A DNA stretch of 64,000 bases, taken from contig CAZTDR010000001.1 in the NCBI GenBank assembly GCA_964612855.1, positions 1 to 64,000 on the forward strand, in the 5' to 3' direction. The notes under the pieces were generated by a model. The model made no database searches and was not told where the DNA came from. It saw nothing but the letters and a program-made list of their open reading frames with translations. Source of the DNA: DATIJJ01 sp964612855 (lineage in GTDB: Bacteria > Pseudomonadota > Gammaproteobacteria > DSM-16500). Shown here piece after piece: positions 23,547 through 32,484 of the stretch. A program made the position numbers and the translations under genes. Positions within the stretch are counted from its first letter, which is position 1. Each line of letters begins with the position of its first letter.

Positions 23547-24854
23547 TTACCATTCACTCAGACGATATTTTTTCATTTTTTCGACTAATGAGGTGCGGGT
23601 AAGAGAAAGGTATTCGGCAGCCGCATTAATGATCCCATCCGTTTTGTGCAGAGCGGCTTCAATGGCTTGCTGTTCAATTTTTGCGATATATTCTTTAATA
23701 TTAAAGGGTTTTTCAATAGAAAGAGGAGGGTGATTTTTTTTCTGACGATCGACAAGATCGATATCTTTTTCATTAACGACTTCATCAGGGTGCAGAATGA
23801 CCATGCGTTCCAAAAAGTTTTGTAATTCACGAATGTTGCCGGGCCAAGGGTATTCTCTCAAGAGGTTTTTAGCGGGTTCGGAAAACTCGACGCGATGTTT
23901 TAATCGTTCATAGATTTTATCGAGATTGTATTCAATTAAGGGCAAAATATCTTCAGGCCGCTCCTGTAGGCTGGGGATGCGAATAGGAAAAACATTCAAT
24001 CGATAAAATAAATCTTCGCGGAATTCATGATGTTCGATTAAATCTTCGAGGTTTTTGTTCGTGGCAGCAATGAGGCGTACATCCACATTAATCAATGCAT
24101 TACCGCCGATGCGTCCAATATGCCGATCTTGAATCACGCGTAATAATTTAACTTGCATAGGCAAGGGCATGTCACCAATCTCATCCAGAAATAAAGTGCC
24201 ACCATCCGCTATTTCAAAACGACCCGGTCTTCGAGTCAATGCGCCAGTAAAAGCGCCTTTTTCATGCCCAAATAATTCACTTTCCATCAATTCGCCGGGA
24301 ATAGCGCCGCAGTTAATCGGAACAAAGGGATGATCTTTTCGATTCGATAAATAATGAATGCAGGAAGCAACGACATCTTTTCCTGTGCCCGACTGTCCTA
24401 AAATAAGTACAGTTGTGTCTGAATAAGCAACTTGTTGCACCATCTCTTTAATTTTTTGAATTTGTGGACTTTGACCCACTAATTTTTCAAAAATTGGGTG
24501 ATTGAGATTTTTATGGTTAGGTAGATTTTTTTTGTAGTTCAAACATTGAAACAAAATATCTTTTATTTCGTGATGACTGAAAGGCATTTTTAAATGATGC
24601 ACAGGCGTTTCTAAATGAGACAAAGAAGCAGTAAACGAAATCAAGCTTGTATCGCAAGTTTGCAAAGTTTGTTGAATATGCTTTTTATTTTGCATTTCTA
24701 AGTCTGGACAAATCAAAACAGCAGCGGCATTTGCCGCACTGTTCGGGTGAAAATCATCCATCGCTAACGTTTTGAGTGGCAATCTTAATAAAGTAAAGGC
24801 ATTTACGGTGTAGCGACAAGTATCGCAGCTATCCTGAATAAGAAGGTACTCCAT
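23547..24854 (-). CDS. FleQ/FlrA-like sigma-54-dependent activator
   Basis: This is a master-regulator type activator of flagellar promoters. A FleQ-type receiver-like domain without a phosphorylation site spans about 1-110. The AAA+ domain has Walker A GQSGTGKD at 153-160, GAFTGA at 200-205 for sigma-54 contact, and Walker B GGTLFLDEIGDM. A Fis-type helix-turn-helix ends the 435 residues (AAAEYLSLTRTSLVEKMKKY). Residues that bind c-di-GMP in Pseudomonas FleQ are changed: IFEKLVG at 121-127 in place of LFRSLVG, and VVASCIH at 161-167 in place of VVARNLH. It is divergent from the FlrC-like gene and has a sigma-70 promoter of its own. Confidence 0.9.
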   Translation of the reverse strand: MEYLLIQDSCDTCRYTVNAFTLLRLPLKTLAMDDFHPNSAANAAAVLICPDLEMQNKKHIQQTLQTCDTSLISFTASLSHLETPVHHLKMPFSHHEIKDILFQCLNYKKNLPNHKNLNHPIFEKLVGQSPQIQKIKEMVQQVAYSDTTVLILGQSGTGKDVVASCIHYLSNRKDHPFVPINCGAIPGELMESELFGHEKGAFTGALTRRPGRFEIADGGTLFLDEIGDMPLPMQVKLLRVIQDRHIGRIGGNALINVDVRLIAATNKNLEDLIEHHEFREDLFYRLNVFPIRIPSLQERPEDILPLIEYNLDKIYERLKHRVEFSEPAKNLLREYPWPGNIRELQNFLERMVILHPDEVVNEKDIDLVDRQKKNHPPLSIEKPFNIKEYIAKIEQQAIEAALHKTDGIINAAAEYLSLTRTSLVEKMKKYRLSEW

Positions 24855-24889
24855 TTTTTTCCCTATTTATTTAGAGCGTCCATGTTTAA

Positions 24890-24918
24890 AAAGTAACAAA
24901 CCTGGGATGGAGTGTCAA
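24890..24918 (-). promoter_or_regulatory. Sigma-70 promoter of the FleQ-like gene
   Basis: On the minus strand TTGACA (24918-24913) is separated by 17 bases from TACTTT (24895-24890). The -35 is a perfect consensus and the -10 matches at three of six. The start of the gene is 36 bases further on. A housekeeping promoter for the top activator fits the usual flagellar hierarchy. Confidence 0.6.
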
Positions 24919-24976
24919 ATGTCCCTCTTCTTAAATGGGTAAGCCAATCAAAGTATTCGCGAAGGATAGTCCTGCT

Positions 24977-24992
24977 TGGTACGAAACTTGCA
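24977..24992 (+). promoter_or_regulatory. Sigma-54 promoter before the FlrC-like gene
   Basis: TGGTACGAAACTTGCA keeps GG and GC exactly 10 bases apart, as in TGGCAC-N5-TTGCW, with one mismatch (T for C). It ends about 38 bases before the ATG at 25030. It probably drives the FlrC-like gene together with the fliE operon under control of the divergent FleQ-like protein. Confidence 0.75.
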
Positions 24993-25029
24993 TAGATAAA
25001 ATTCGGGTTAACAAAGAGAGGCTAGCTAG

Positions 25030-25971
25030 ATGCAATCATTGTTAAATGAAAACGATCCCATCGTGCATGATGCGCGAAGTAAAGCCACTTTGGATTTAGC
25101 GCTCAAGGCGGCAAAGAGTCGAGCCACGGTATTGTTGGAAGGGGAAACGGGCGTAGGCAAGGAAGTGTTGGCGCGTTTTATTCATCAACATTCAACATTT
25201 GCAACCGGACCTTTTGTTTCAATTAATTGTGCCGCCATTCCTGAAAATATGGTTGAAGCAATTTTATTTGGCTATGAAAAAGGGGCATTTACCAATGCTA
25301 TCAATAGTTATGCAGGCAAATTTGAACAAGCGGATGGTGGCACGCTTTTGTTAGATGAAATCTCAGAAATTCCTTTGAGTCTGCAAGCCAAGCTGTTGCG
25401 TGTTTTGCAAGAAAAAGAAGTAGAAAGATTATGCGGTAAAAAATCTATTCCAATTAATGCGCGTATCATTGTAGCCACTAATAAAAATTTAGAAGAGTTA
25501 GTCGCAAATGGAACTTTTCGCAATGATTTATTCTATCGGTTAAATGTGTTACCGATTTATTGCGCACCTTTGCGTGAGAGGCCACAGGACATTATTCCCT
25601 TGGCAGAATATTTCATCCGTCAGCATGCAGAAAATCAGCCTATCCCTGTGTTAACGCGCGAAGCTAAAGAAAAGTTATTGCACTATACCTGGCCCGGCAA
25701 TATCCGAGAAATGGATAACATCATTCAACGCGCTTTAGTTTGGGCAGAAAATGCGAGCATTCAGGCAGATGATTTGCATATAAGTTTAGAAAGTCATTCG
25801 TTTGGAAAATTGAATTCTACCCTCAAGATCAACGAAGCAAAACTCATCCTGGATGCATTAAAAGAATTTGATGGGTCCCGCGAAGATGCGGCAAAAAAGT
25901 TGAATATGAGTCCGAGAACATTGCGCTATAAAATTTCACGATTCAAGTTGATAGGTTTAAAAGTTCCCTAA
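25030..25971 (+). CDS. FlrC/FleR-like sigma-54 activator without a receiver domain
   Basis: This second-tier activator probably switches on hook-basal-body genes. It begins directly with the AAA+ domain: Walker A GETGVGKE at 38-45, Walker B GGTLLLDEISEIPLSLQAK, and a C-terminal Fis-type helix-turn-helix (REDAAKKLNMSPRTLRYKISRF). At 313 residues it lacks the N-terminal receiver of FlrC/FleR. The sigma-54 loop reads GAFTNA at 85-90 rather than GAFTGA. No FlrB-type sensor kinase is in the window. It is followed by fliE after 18 bases. FlrC is the closest match by the FEQADGGTLLLDEISE block and by context. Confidence 0.88.
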   Translation: MQSLLNENDPIVHDARSKATLDLALKAAKSRATVLLEGETGVGKEVLARFIHQHSTFATGPFVSINCAAIPENMVEAILFGYEKGAFTNAINSYAGKFEQADGGTLLLDEISEIPLSLQAKLLRVLQEKEVERLCGKKSIPINARIIVATNKNLEELVANGTFRNDLFYRLNVLPIYCAPLRERPQDIIPLAEYFIRQHAENQPIPVLTREAKEKLLHYTWPGNIREMDNIIQRALVWAENASIQADDLHISLESHSFGKLNSTLKINEAKLILDALKEFDGSREDAAKKLNMSPRTLRYKISRFKLIGLKVP

Positions 25972-25989
25972 ATATAAAAGGATGAATGT

Positions 25990-26343
25990 ATGGCTATTGA
26001 AAATGTGGCAGGTGTCCGGGCTGATATTACTGAAATGCTGGCGAAGATTCGTGAGGTTTCAAGTAAGTCGAAAGTTTTTTCTGAAAATCCGATCAATATG
26101 GTGACACCATCCAAAAATTTTAATGATTTTATGTCGGTGGCTAAAAATGCTGTGAGCAACGTCAGTGATTTACAAGCAACATCTGATACCTTGAAAACAG
26201 CTTACTTAAGTGGTGACAGTAATGTCTCCATGTCTCAAGTCGTAGTGGCATCCCAAAAATCAAAATTAGCCTTTGAAGGATTAATGGCAGTGCGTAATAA
26301 GATTTTGGAAGCATACCGAGAAATTATGAATATGCCTGTTTGA
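25990..26343 (+). CDS. fliE: Flagellar MS ring-rod adapter FliE
   Basis: FliE joins the MS ring to the proximal rod in the periplasm and is exported by the flagellar apparatus. The 117 residues match the family size, and the conserved C-terminal part is present (MSQVVVASQKSKLAFEGLMAVRNKILEAYREIMNMPV). AAGGATGA precedes the start. It is the first structural gene after the FlrC-like gene. A long perfect hairpin separates it from fliF. Confidence 0.93.
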   Translation: MAIENVAGVRADITEMLAKIREVSSKSKVFSENPINMVTPSKNFNDFMSVAKNAVSNVSDLQATSDTLKTAYLSGDSNVSMSQVVVASQKSKLAFEGLMAVRNKILEAYREIMNMPV

Positions 26344-26355
26344 CGCAGTCTAGCG

Positions 26356-26401
26356 TTTGTTTAATTTTTTTCTGCTCACTAACAGAAAAAAATTAAACAA
26401 A
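26356..26401 (+). promoter_or_regulatory. Perfect 19-base hairpin between fliE and fliF
   Basis: The arm at 26356-26374 (TTTGTTTAATTTTTTTCTG) is exactly complementary to the arm at 26383-26401, with an 8-base loop CTCACTAA. It has no downstream T-run, so it is not a standard terminator. It might stabilise or process the fliE mRNA, attenuate readthrough or control fliF translation, since the fliF start lies 24 bases beyond it. Confidence 0.7.
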
Positions 26402-26424
26402 TACTTCTATGGGGTATGAAATTT

Positions 26425-28032
26425 ATGCGAGCAGATAACGCCAATTATGTCGACAATGTGCGCTCAATTTTTCAATCACCCGCTATACGGCAATTGATGT
26501 TTATGGTCGGCGTTGCGGTGAGTGTGGCGCTCGGTATTGTTTTATATATGTCAATTCAAGAGCCGATTTATCAACCATTGGATTATCAAGTCACGCAACA
26601 AAATATGTCTGCGATTATTGATACGCTGGGTAAAGCCGATATTCAATACAAAATAAATGATCGTGATGGAATTGTGCTTGTCCCTGCCAAAGATGTCCAA
26701 GCGGCACGCATGAAATTAGTTGCGGCAGGCGTGGCTCGCGACAGTGGATTTAATTATTCTTATTTGAATGAGCAAGGAAGTTTTGGTAATAGCCAGTTTG
26801 TAGAAAACGCGCGTTATCTACGGGCGCTTGAAACAGATTTATCTCGCACGATCAGTAGCATTGAAGGCGTCTCCGCGGCACGCGTACATATTGCGGTTCC
26901 TCGCAATAATACTTTTGCAGATGAAAACAATAAAGTCACCGCTTCCGTTGTATTAAATATTTCTCCCGGCTTTGTTTCGGATAAAGAAAAAATTCGTTCC
27001 ATTATACAAGTTGTCGCGGATAGTGTGCCGGGCCTTGATCCCAAAGATATTGCGATCACAGATCAATACGGTCATTTTCTCTCCGAAAGCTTAAACATCG
27101 ATTCTATTTATAATGCAGCACAATTGAATTATCAAAATAACATGCAGTCGTATTATGAAAAACGTATTGAAGCAATGATTGTACCCATTTTAGGTGAAAA
27201 TAAAGTCACTGTTAAAGTCAATGCAAACATTGATTTTACACAACAAGAAGACGCAGAAGAACAGTACGATCCTGACAAGAAAGCACTACGCAGCGAGCAA
27301 ACGATGTCAGAACAAGTGGATGCAGCAGGCGGTGCCTCAGGACCGCCGGGCTCACTTTCTAATACTCCGCCTTCACAACAAGCGCAAGGAGGGCAAAGTG
27401 GGCAGGGCGGACAAGGACAGCAAAATTCACAAGGAGGTGGTGGAACACAAGGAAGAAACCAAAGTACGCGAAATTATGAGTTGACTAAGACAGTCAGTTA
27501 CAAAAAAGCCAACTTTGCAAAAATTAAAAGCCTTTCTGTTGCAGTTGTGGCGGATAACGAAATGGTGTTAGACCCCAAAACAAAACAGTATGTGGCGAAA
27601 CCAATAGATCAAGACAAAATTAATAAAATAACCGAATTAGTAAAAGCAACCATTGGCTATGATCAAGCGCGTGGCGATAAAGTGACGGTTGTTAATAGCC
27701 GTTACAATTTGACGAAAGAGAATATTGCGCCTATACCCATGCGAATTTGGAATCAACCTTGGTTTTGGGACATGGTAAAAAAAGTTATTGGTATCCCTCT
27801 AGGTTTTGCTTTCTTGTTCATCTTGTATCGTAAATTAACTAAGCTTGCAGAAAGCAGTCGTCAGCCTAAGCATCGTCAACAAGTCGTTGAAGACGTCGAA
27901 ATTGAAGATAATGCCACGGCGAATAAAATGCATGAATTTAAGCAAGAAGGTATGAATAAATTAAAGCAACTTGCGGCTACTGAACCGAATCAGGTTGCCT
28001 TGATCATCAAAAACTGGGTAGGAAAGCATTAA
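26425..28032 (+). CDS. fliF: Flagellar MS-ring protein FliF
   Basis: FliF forms the inner-membrane MS ring that holds the export gate and the FliG rotor. Two membrane segments are visible, near residues 20-45 and near 460 (IGIPLGFAFLFILY). The ring-building motifs between them include GVARDSGFNYSYLNEQGSFG and YLRALETDLSRTISSIEGV. A Gly/Gln-rich stretch near 300-345 is a family insertion. The C-terminal tail (residues about 500-535) binds FliG. An earlier in-frame ATG at 26416 has a ribosome site too close to it; GGGG fits the ATG at 26425 better. Confidence 0.96.
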   Translation: MRADNANYVDNVRSIFQSPAIRQLMFMVGVAVSVALGIVLYMSIQEPIYQPLDYQVTQQNMSAIIDTLGKADIQYKINDRDGIVLVPAKDVQAARMKLVAAGVARDSGFNYSYLNEQGSFGNSQFVENARYLRALETDLSRTISSIEGVSAARVHIAVPRNNTFADENNKVTASVVLNISPGFVSDKEKIRSIIQVVADSVPGLDPKDIAITDQYGHFLSESLNIDSIYNAAQLNYQNNMQSYYEKRIEAMIVPILGENKVTVKVNANIDFTQQEDAEEQYDPDKKALRSEQTMSEQVDAAGGASGPPGSLSNTPPSQQAQGGQSGQGGQGQQNSQGGGGTQGRNQSTRNYELTKTVSYKKANFAKIKSLSVAVVADNEMVLDPKTKQYVAKPIDQDKINKITELVKATIGYDQARGDKVTVVNSRYNLTKENIAPIPMRIWNQPWFWDMVKKVIGIPLGFAFLFILYRKLTKLAESSRQPKHRQQVVEDVEIEDNATANKMHEFKQEGMNKLKQLAATEPNQVALIIKNWVGKH

Positions 28033-28033
28033 T

Positions 28034-29035
28034 ATGGATAAAATGAAAAATGCGGCCATTATTTTGTTGAGTGTCGGTGAAAAAAATGCCGGCGAAATCA
28101 TGAAAAATATGGGGCCAGCAGAAGTTAAGTCTATTATCGATGCGATTAATTCATTGGAAAGTATTAGTGAAGAAGATGTTATTCGAGCATTAAATGAGTT
28201 TTTTATTGAATCGAATAATAGTTCAGGGATTGATATGAGTTCTAAAGAACATATCAAAAATTCTTTGCTAACGGCGATAGGCAGTAAAGGAATTAACTCG
28301 TTTATTCACGGAATGGATAGCAATCAAAGTCAATGGCTGGAGTTGGTAAGAGTGCAGCCTATGAGCAGTATTGTCGATATGGTTCAAGATGAACATCCTC
28401 AAATTATTACCGCTATTGTGATTGTCATTTTTAATAATATAGGCAGTGAAACAGGCACTAAATTAATTAAATCGCTGTCTAAAAAATTACAGACGCAAGT
28501 TTTTCGTCGCATGACCACCATGGGTTCTATGTCAAAGTTTGCCATTGATGCACTCGCTGCTTTTTTTACGTATGAATTGCAACATTCAGAAAAAAATAAT
28601 GCTATCTCAGTGGATGGTTTGGAAACGGTGGCGAATATTATTTCTTATCTCGATAGTGAAACGGAAAGAGAAATTATGACGGAATTAACGGGCGACAATA
28701 AAGATTTGGGCGAAAAAATCCAAGACAAAGTTTTTCCTTTTCAGCGCTTAGCAGAGCTGGATAAAAAAAGTTTACAAATTTTATTGAGCGAAGTGAAAAA
28801 TGAAGATTTAGTTGTCGCATTAAAAGGTGTTGATGATCATATAAGAGAAATTTTCTTGCATCATATGTCTACTAAGGCCGCAGAAATTTTAAAAGATGAT
28901 ATGGAATCAAAGGGTCCAGTCAAGTTAGCGCATGTATTGGATGCACAAAAAAATATTATTCGCCTGGCCAAGAAATTAGATGAAGAAGAAAAGATTATGC
29001 TGACCAATAAAAATAATCCTGACATCGTATTCTAA
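28034..29035 (+). CDS. fliG: Flagellar rotor/switch protein FliG
   Basis: FliG couples the MotA/MotB stator to rotation in the cytoplasmic C-ring. The 333 residues show the three FliG domains, with the EHPQ motif in VQDEHPQIITAI and the C-terminal torque helix region (LVVALKGVDDHIREIFLHHMSTKAAEILKDDM). The ending DAQKNIIRLAKKLDEEEKI is typical. It follows fliF by a single base. Confidence 0.96.
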   Translation: MDKMKNAAIILLSVGEKNAGEIMKNMGPAEVKSIIDAINSLESISEEDVIRALNEFFIESNNSSGIDMSSKEHIKNSLLTAIGSKGINSFIHGMDSNQSQWLELVRVQPMSSIVDMVQDEHPQIITAIVIVIFNNIGSETGTKLIKSLSKKLQTQVFRRMTTMGSMSKFAIDALAAFFTYELQHSEKNNAISVDGLETVANIISYLDSETEREIMTELTGDNKDLGEKIQDKVFPFQRLAELDKKSLQILLSEVKNEDLVVALKGVDDHIREIFLHHMSTKAAEILKDDMESKGPVKLAHVLDAQKNIIRLAKKLDEEEKIMLTNKNNPDIVF

Positions 29036-29043
29036 GGTGATTT

Positions 29044-29628
29044 ATGGATAAAACGTTAAATGTCAACACCGAAAATCAAGAGTTGTCTGAGTGGTCCTTC
29101 CCTAAGATGGAAACGATTTTTCATTCAGTGCATCCAAATAATGAAATAGAGCAAAATGAAACAGAAGAAGACAATAGTGCAGCAGATTTAGAAAAAACAG
29201 CGATGGCGGAAATTGAAAGCATAAAAAAAGATTATTTTAGAAAGATAGCAATTCTTAATCACATGTTAAGCCAGCTTGAAAAACCGTTGGCCACTTTGGA
29301 TAAAGAATTAATCGAGCTTATGCAGAAAATTTTAAAAACGGCCATTAAGAAAATAGTAGTTAAAGAATTGCAAATCGATCCCGATTTAAGCAAAAAAATG
29401 ATTGAAGAAATATGTTTGCTGATTCAGGCGCAAGAAGGGGTGGTGAATGTTTTTTTGTCAGAAGAAGATTTTAAAAAAATATCCCAGGATTTTACCCAGG
29501 TCAATACGGTTTTGAAAGTGAATCCTTCTTTAGCAGAGGGCGATATTATTGTGAAATCAAATATGAATGAAATTAATGCTGTCCTAGCTGATAGAGTGGA
29601 TCATTTATTAGGAATAAAAAATGAATGA
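29044..29628 (+). CDS. fliH: Flagellar export ATPase regulator FliH
   Basis: FliH binds FliI and links it to FliN at the C-ring. The 194 residues have an acidic disordered start, a helical middle (about 60-110, DYFRKIAILNHMLSQLEKPLATLDKE) and a V-ATPase E-subunit-like C-terminal domain (VLKVNPSLAEGDIIVKSN). Identity rests on this architecture and on its place between fliG and fliI. The end overlaps fliI by 8 bases. Confidence 0.88.
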   Translation: MDKTLNVNTENQELSEWSFPKMETIFHSVHPNNEIEQNETEEDNSAADLEKTAMAEIESIKKDYFRKIAILNHMLSQLEKPLATLDKELIELMQKILKTAIKKIVVKELQIDPDLSKKMIEEICLLIQAQEGVVNVFLSEEDFKKISQDFTQVNTVLKVNPSLAEGDIIVKSNMNEINAVLADRVDHLLGIKNE

Positions 29629-30967
29629 TCTGATAGAAAAAGAAAAATTAATGCATGCTTTTTTAGCGATGGACGAGGCAGTCAAGCGCAACGAATCTGT
29701 TATCGTTTCCGGTACCATTGTTCGGGTTTCTGGAATGAAGATCGAAGCAGCCGGTTTATCTGAGCCGCTTAATACCTTGTGTAAAATTCAAGTGTCCGCA
29801 GGAAAATTTATTAAAGCGGAAGTCATTGGTTTTGCGGATCACATTACTTATTTAATGGCTACAGAAAGCATCGATGGCATTCGGCAAGGCGCATTAGTCT
29901 ACCCTTGCGCACGCTCTTGTTATGCCAAAGTGGGACCTGCTTTGTTGGGGCGAGTCATTGATGCAGAAGGACAGGCGATTGATGGTCAAGGTGCCATGAT
30001 CTTACCTGATACCTATCCTTTAATTTCGCAACCTATTAATCCATTGACGCGCAACAAAATCGCATCTGCTCTTGATGTTGGCATTCGTGCTATTAATGGA
30101 TTATTCACAATTGGGAAAGGGCAACGAGTAGGAATTTTTGCAGGAAGTGGAGTGGGGAAAAGTGTTTTGTTGGGTATGATGACTAAGTTTACCAATGCAG
30201 ACATTGTTGTGGTGGGTCTGATTGGTGAACGTGGGCGCGAAGTTAAAGAATTTATCGAAGAAAATTTAGGTGAAAGCGGTTTAAAAAAATCCATAGTTGT
30301 CGCCTCTCCTGCGGATACATCCCCTTTGTCTCGCGTCAATGGCGCAATTTTAGCAACCTCTATCGCAGAATATTATCGTGATTTAGGTTTTGATGTGTTA
30401 TTGATTTTGGATTCCCTGACTCGTTTCGCACAAGCGCAGCGTGAAATTTCTTTATCAGTGGGCGAGTTACCTGCGACTAAAGGGTTTACACCTTCAGTTT
30501 TTGCAAAAATTTCTCAATTGGTTGAGCGCTCGGGGAATGGCACACAAGGCCAGGGCTCTATAACAGCTTTCTATACGGTTTTAGTAGAAGGGGATGATGC
30601 CAATGATCCTATCGCGGATCATGTGCGATCAGTGCTGGATGGCCATATCTTTTTGTCGCGTCAATTAGCCGGAAGTGGACATTATCCCGCGATTGATATT
30701 GATAAATCCATTAGTCGCGTGATGATCAATGTGGTCGATGAGCAACAAAATTTATATGCCAATTACTTCAAAAAATTATATAGCCTGTATTCACAAAACA
30801 AAGATATCGTGAATGTTGGAATGTATCATCATGGCGCTGACAAAATATTGGATGAAGCCATTAAGTATAAAGATTCACTCGAGATTTTTTTGCGGCAAAA
30901 TATTAATGAGAGTTTGGACATGAATACGAGTGTTCAACAGTTGTTTGACATTTTTGCGAAGGGATAA
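29621..30967 (+). CDS. fliI: Flagellum-specific ATPase FliI
   Basis: FliI is the F1-beta-like ATPase that energises substrate release in flagellar export. Walker A is in GIFAGSGVGKSVLL, Walker B in VLLILDSLTRFAQAQREI, and the family signature GLIGERGREVKEFIE is present. The 448-residue length is standard. It overlaps fliH at the start and precedes fliJ, completing the soluble export complex. Confidence 0.97.
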   Translation: MNDLIEKEKLMHAFLAMDEAVKRNESVIVSGTIVRVSGMKIEAAGLSEPLNTLCKIQVSAGKFIKAEVIGFADHITYLMATESIDGIRQGALVYPCARSCYAKVGPALLGRVIDAEGQAIDGQGAMILPDTYPLISQPINPLTRNKIASALDVGIRAINGLFTIGKGQRVGIFAGSGVGKSVLLGMMTKFTNADIVVVGLIGERGREVKEFIEENLGESGLKKSIVVASPADTSPLSRVNGAILATSIAEYYRDLGFDVLLILDSLTRFAQAQREISLSVGELPATKGFTPSVFAKISQLVERSGNGTQGQGSITAFYTVLVEGDDANDPIADHVRSVLDGHIFLSRQLAGSGHYPAIDIDKSISRVMINVVDEQQNLYANYFKKLYSLYSQNKDIVNVGMYHHGADKILDEAIKYKDSLEIFLRQNINESLDMNTSVQQLFDIFAKG

Positions 30968-30992
30968 ATCCATATCATGGATGAGGATATAT

Positions 30993-31439
30993 ATGAAAAA
31001 CCTACATCAAATTCAACTTATCCAAACCGCCTTGACCAAAGAAAAGGAAAAATATCTACATGAATTAGAGATTGTGTCCAAAAATATCGAAAAGAAAATG
31101 ATGACTATTAGCCGCATGGTAGTTTATCAAAATGAATACATTAATATTGATAATTTAAAGTTAAGCAAATCCATTCCGAGTTTAACTAAGAATTTATATG
31201 CGTTTTCTGGAAAAATAGCCGATTTAATTCAGCAGGCAGAAATCGAAGTAGTCCATATGCAAAAAACAAAGAAAACCATTTTGCGATCGATAGAGCAAGT
31301 CGATAATAAAGTAAAGCTTATGAATGTATTTGAAGAAAAGGCTAAAAGAGAGCTGTTTTTAAAAATGGAAATCCAAGAGCAAACACTAGCCGATGATCTG
31401 GCATCCATTAAATATGCAAGAGGGGAAGAATATGAATGA
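30993..31439 (+). CDS. fliJ: Flagellar export chaperone FliJ
   Basis: FliJ is the coiled-coil stalk of the export ATPase. The 148 residues are almost entirely helical with heptad character (KEKEKYLHELEIVSKNIEKKMMTISRM and later ILRSIEQVDNKVKLMNVFEEKAKRE). Sequence conservation is low in this family, so the call leans on the coiled coil, size and place after fliI. A GTG further upstream is possible, but TGAGGAT before the ATG at 30993 decides the start. The last 8 bases overlap fliQ. Confidence 0.86.
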   Translation: MKNLHQIQLIQTALTKEKEKYLHELEIVSKNIEKKMMTISRMVVYQNEYINIDNLKLSKSIPSLTKNLYAFSGKIADLIQQAEIEVVHMQKTKKTILRSIEQVDNKVKLMNVFEEKAKRELFLKMEIQEQTLADDLASIKYARGEEYE

Positions 31440-31701
31440 CATGCATATGTTAATTGCCATGCAAGAAATGCTTTATTATGTGGTAATGGGTGTTTGCGTG
31501 ATCACCATTCCTGTCTTAATTGTTGGCTTGGTGTTGTCTATCATCCAGGCAGCAACTCAAATTAATGAAATGACCATGACTTTTATTCCTAAATTTATTG
31601 TGATGTGCTCTTTACTGTTTATTTTAAGTCCTTGGCTGATGGGAAGGTTAATTGATTTAACCCATCGCTATATGGCAAATTTGCCGGATTATATTCGATG
31701 A
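31432..31701 (+). CDS. fliQ: Flagellar export gate protein FliQ
   Basis: FliQ is a small two-helix membrane protein of the export gate. The 89 residues contain two membrane hairpins, with GLVLSIIQAATQINEMTMTFIPK as the family signature. The ATG at 31432 follows GGGGAAGAA. It overlaps fliR by 4 bases (ATGA). In this genome fliQR are separate from fliOP (56564-57733). Confidence 0.94.
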   Translation: MNDMHMLIAMQEMLYYVVMGVCVITIPVLIVGLVLSIIQAATQINEMTMTFIPKFIVMCSLLFILSPWLMGRLIDLTHRYMANLPDYIR

Positions 31702-32483
31702 ATATGATTAATTTAATTCCATTTATTTATAGCAAATTCATCTTGTTTGTTTTTATATTGACGAGAATTTCTGCTTTGTTCGCCACATTTGTCGTGTTCC
31801 GTCGTCAACGCGTCGATTCGCGAATTCTATTAGGTTTGTCTGTTTTGCTTTCTATTTATGTGATGTTGTTTTATCAAAAAGGTCCGGTATATTATGATTT
31901 TTTTACCTTAAAAGTATTATTAGAGATTGCCTATCAATCTTTAATAGGATTTTTGTCTGGGCTGGTATTAAATATTGTTTTTGAGGTGTTCTCAGCAGTG
32001 GGGCAAATCGTTTCTACGCAAACAGGTCTTTCGTTAGCGAGTGTGATTGATCCGAGTATGGGGACTATTACAAGTTTAACGCAATTTTATTCATTTTCTA
32101 TCATGCTGGTTTTTTTGTTGTTGGATGGGCATCTTTTTATTATAAAAACGATAGTCGATAGTTTTTCTATCATACCGGTGGGTCATTATCTTTCTTTCAC
32201 TCAGTCTTTTTCAACGATTTTAGATTATTCTAGCGTGATATTCACCAATGCCATTATGCTATCAATCACGGTGATTATTGCCATTTTGGTGACCAATTTT
32301 TCGTTAGCGGTCATGACACGTTTTGCTCCTCAATTTAATATATTTTCTATCGGGATTAATTTAACGCTTATTTTGGGTCTAATTAGTGTCTATGTGACAT
32401 TTGAATTATTGATAAATAGAGGCGCGGATTTTATTCAACAAAATTTACTCTTATTGCAAAGTACTATTTTAGGATTGAAATAG
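31698..32483 (+). CDS. fliR: Flagellar export gate protein FliR
   Basis: FliR forms the export gate with FliP and FliQ. The 261 residues hold about six membrane segments. Family-type stretches are seen, including FFQKGP-like loops, GQIVSTQTGLSLASVIDPSMG and RFAPQFNIFSIGINLTLILGL. The start overlaps the fliQ stop, and flhB follows after one base. Confidence 0.95.
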   Translation: MNMINLIPFIYSKFILFVFILTRISALFATFVVFRRQRVDSRILLGLSVLLSIYVMLFYQKGPVYYDFFTLKVLLEIAYQSLIGFLSGLVLNIVFEVFSAVGQIVSTQTGLSLASVIDPSMGTITSLTQFYSFSIMLVFLLLDGHLFIIKTIVDSFSIIPVGHYLSFTQSFSTILDYSSVIFTNAIMLSITVIIAILVTNFSLAVMTRFAPQFNIFSIGINLTLILGLISVYVTFELLINRGADFIQQNLLLLQSTILGLK

Positions 32484-32484
32484 T

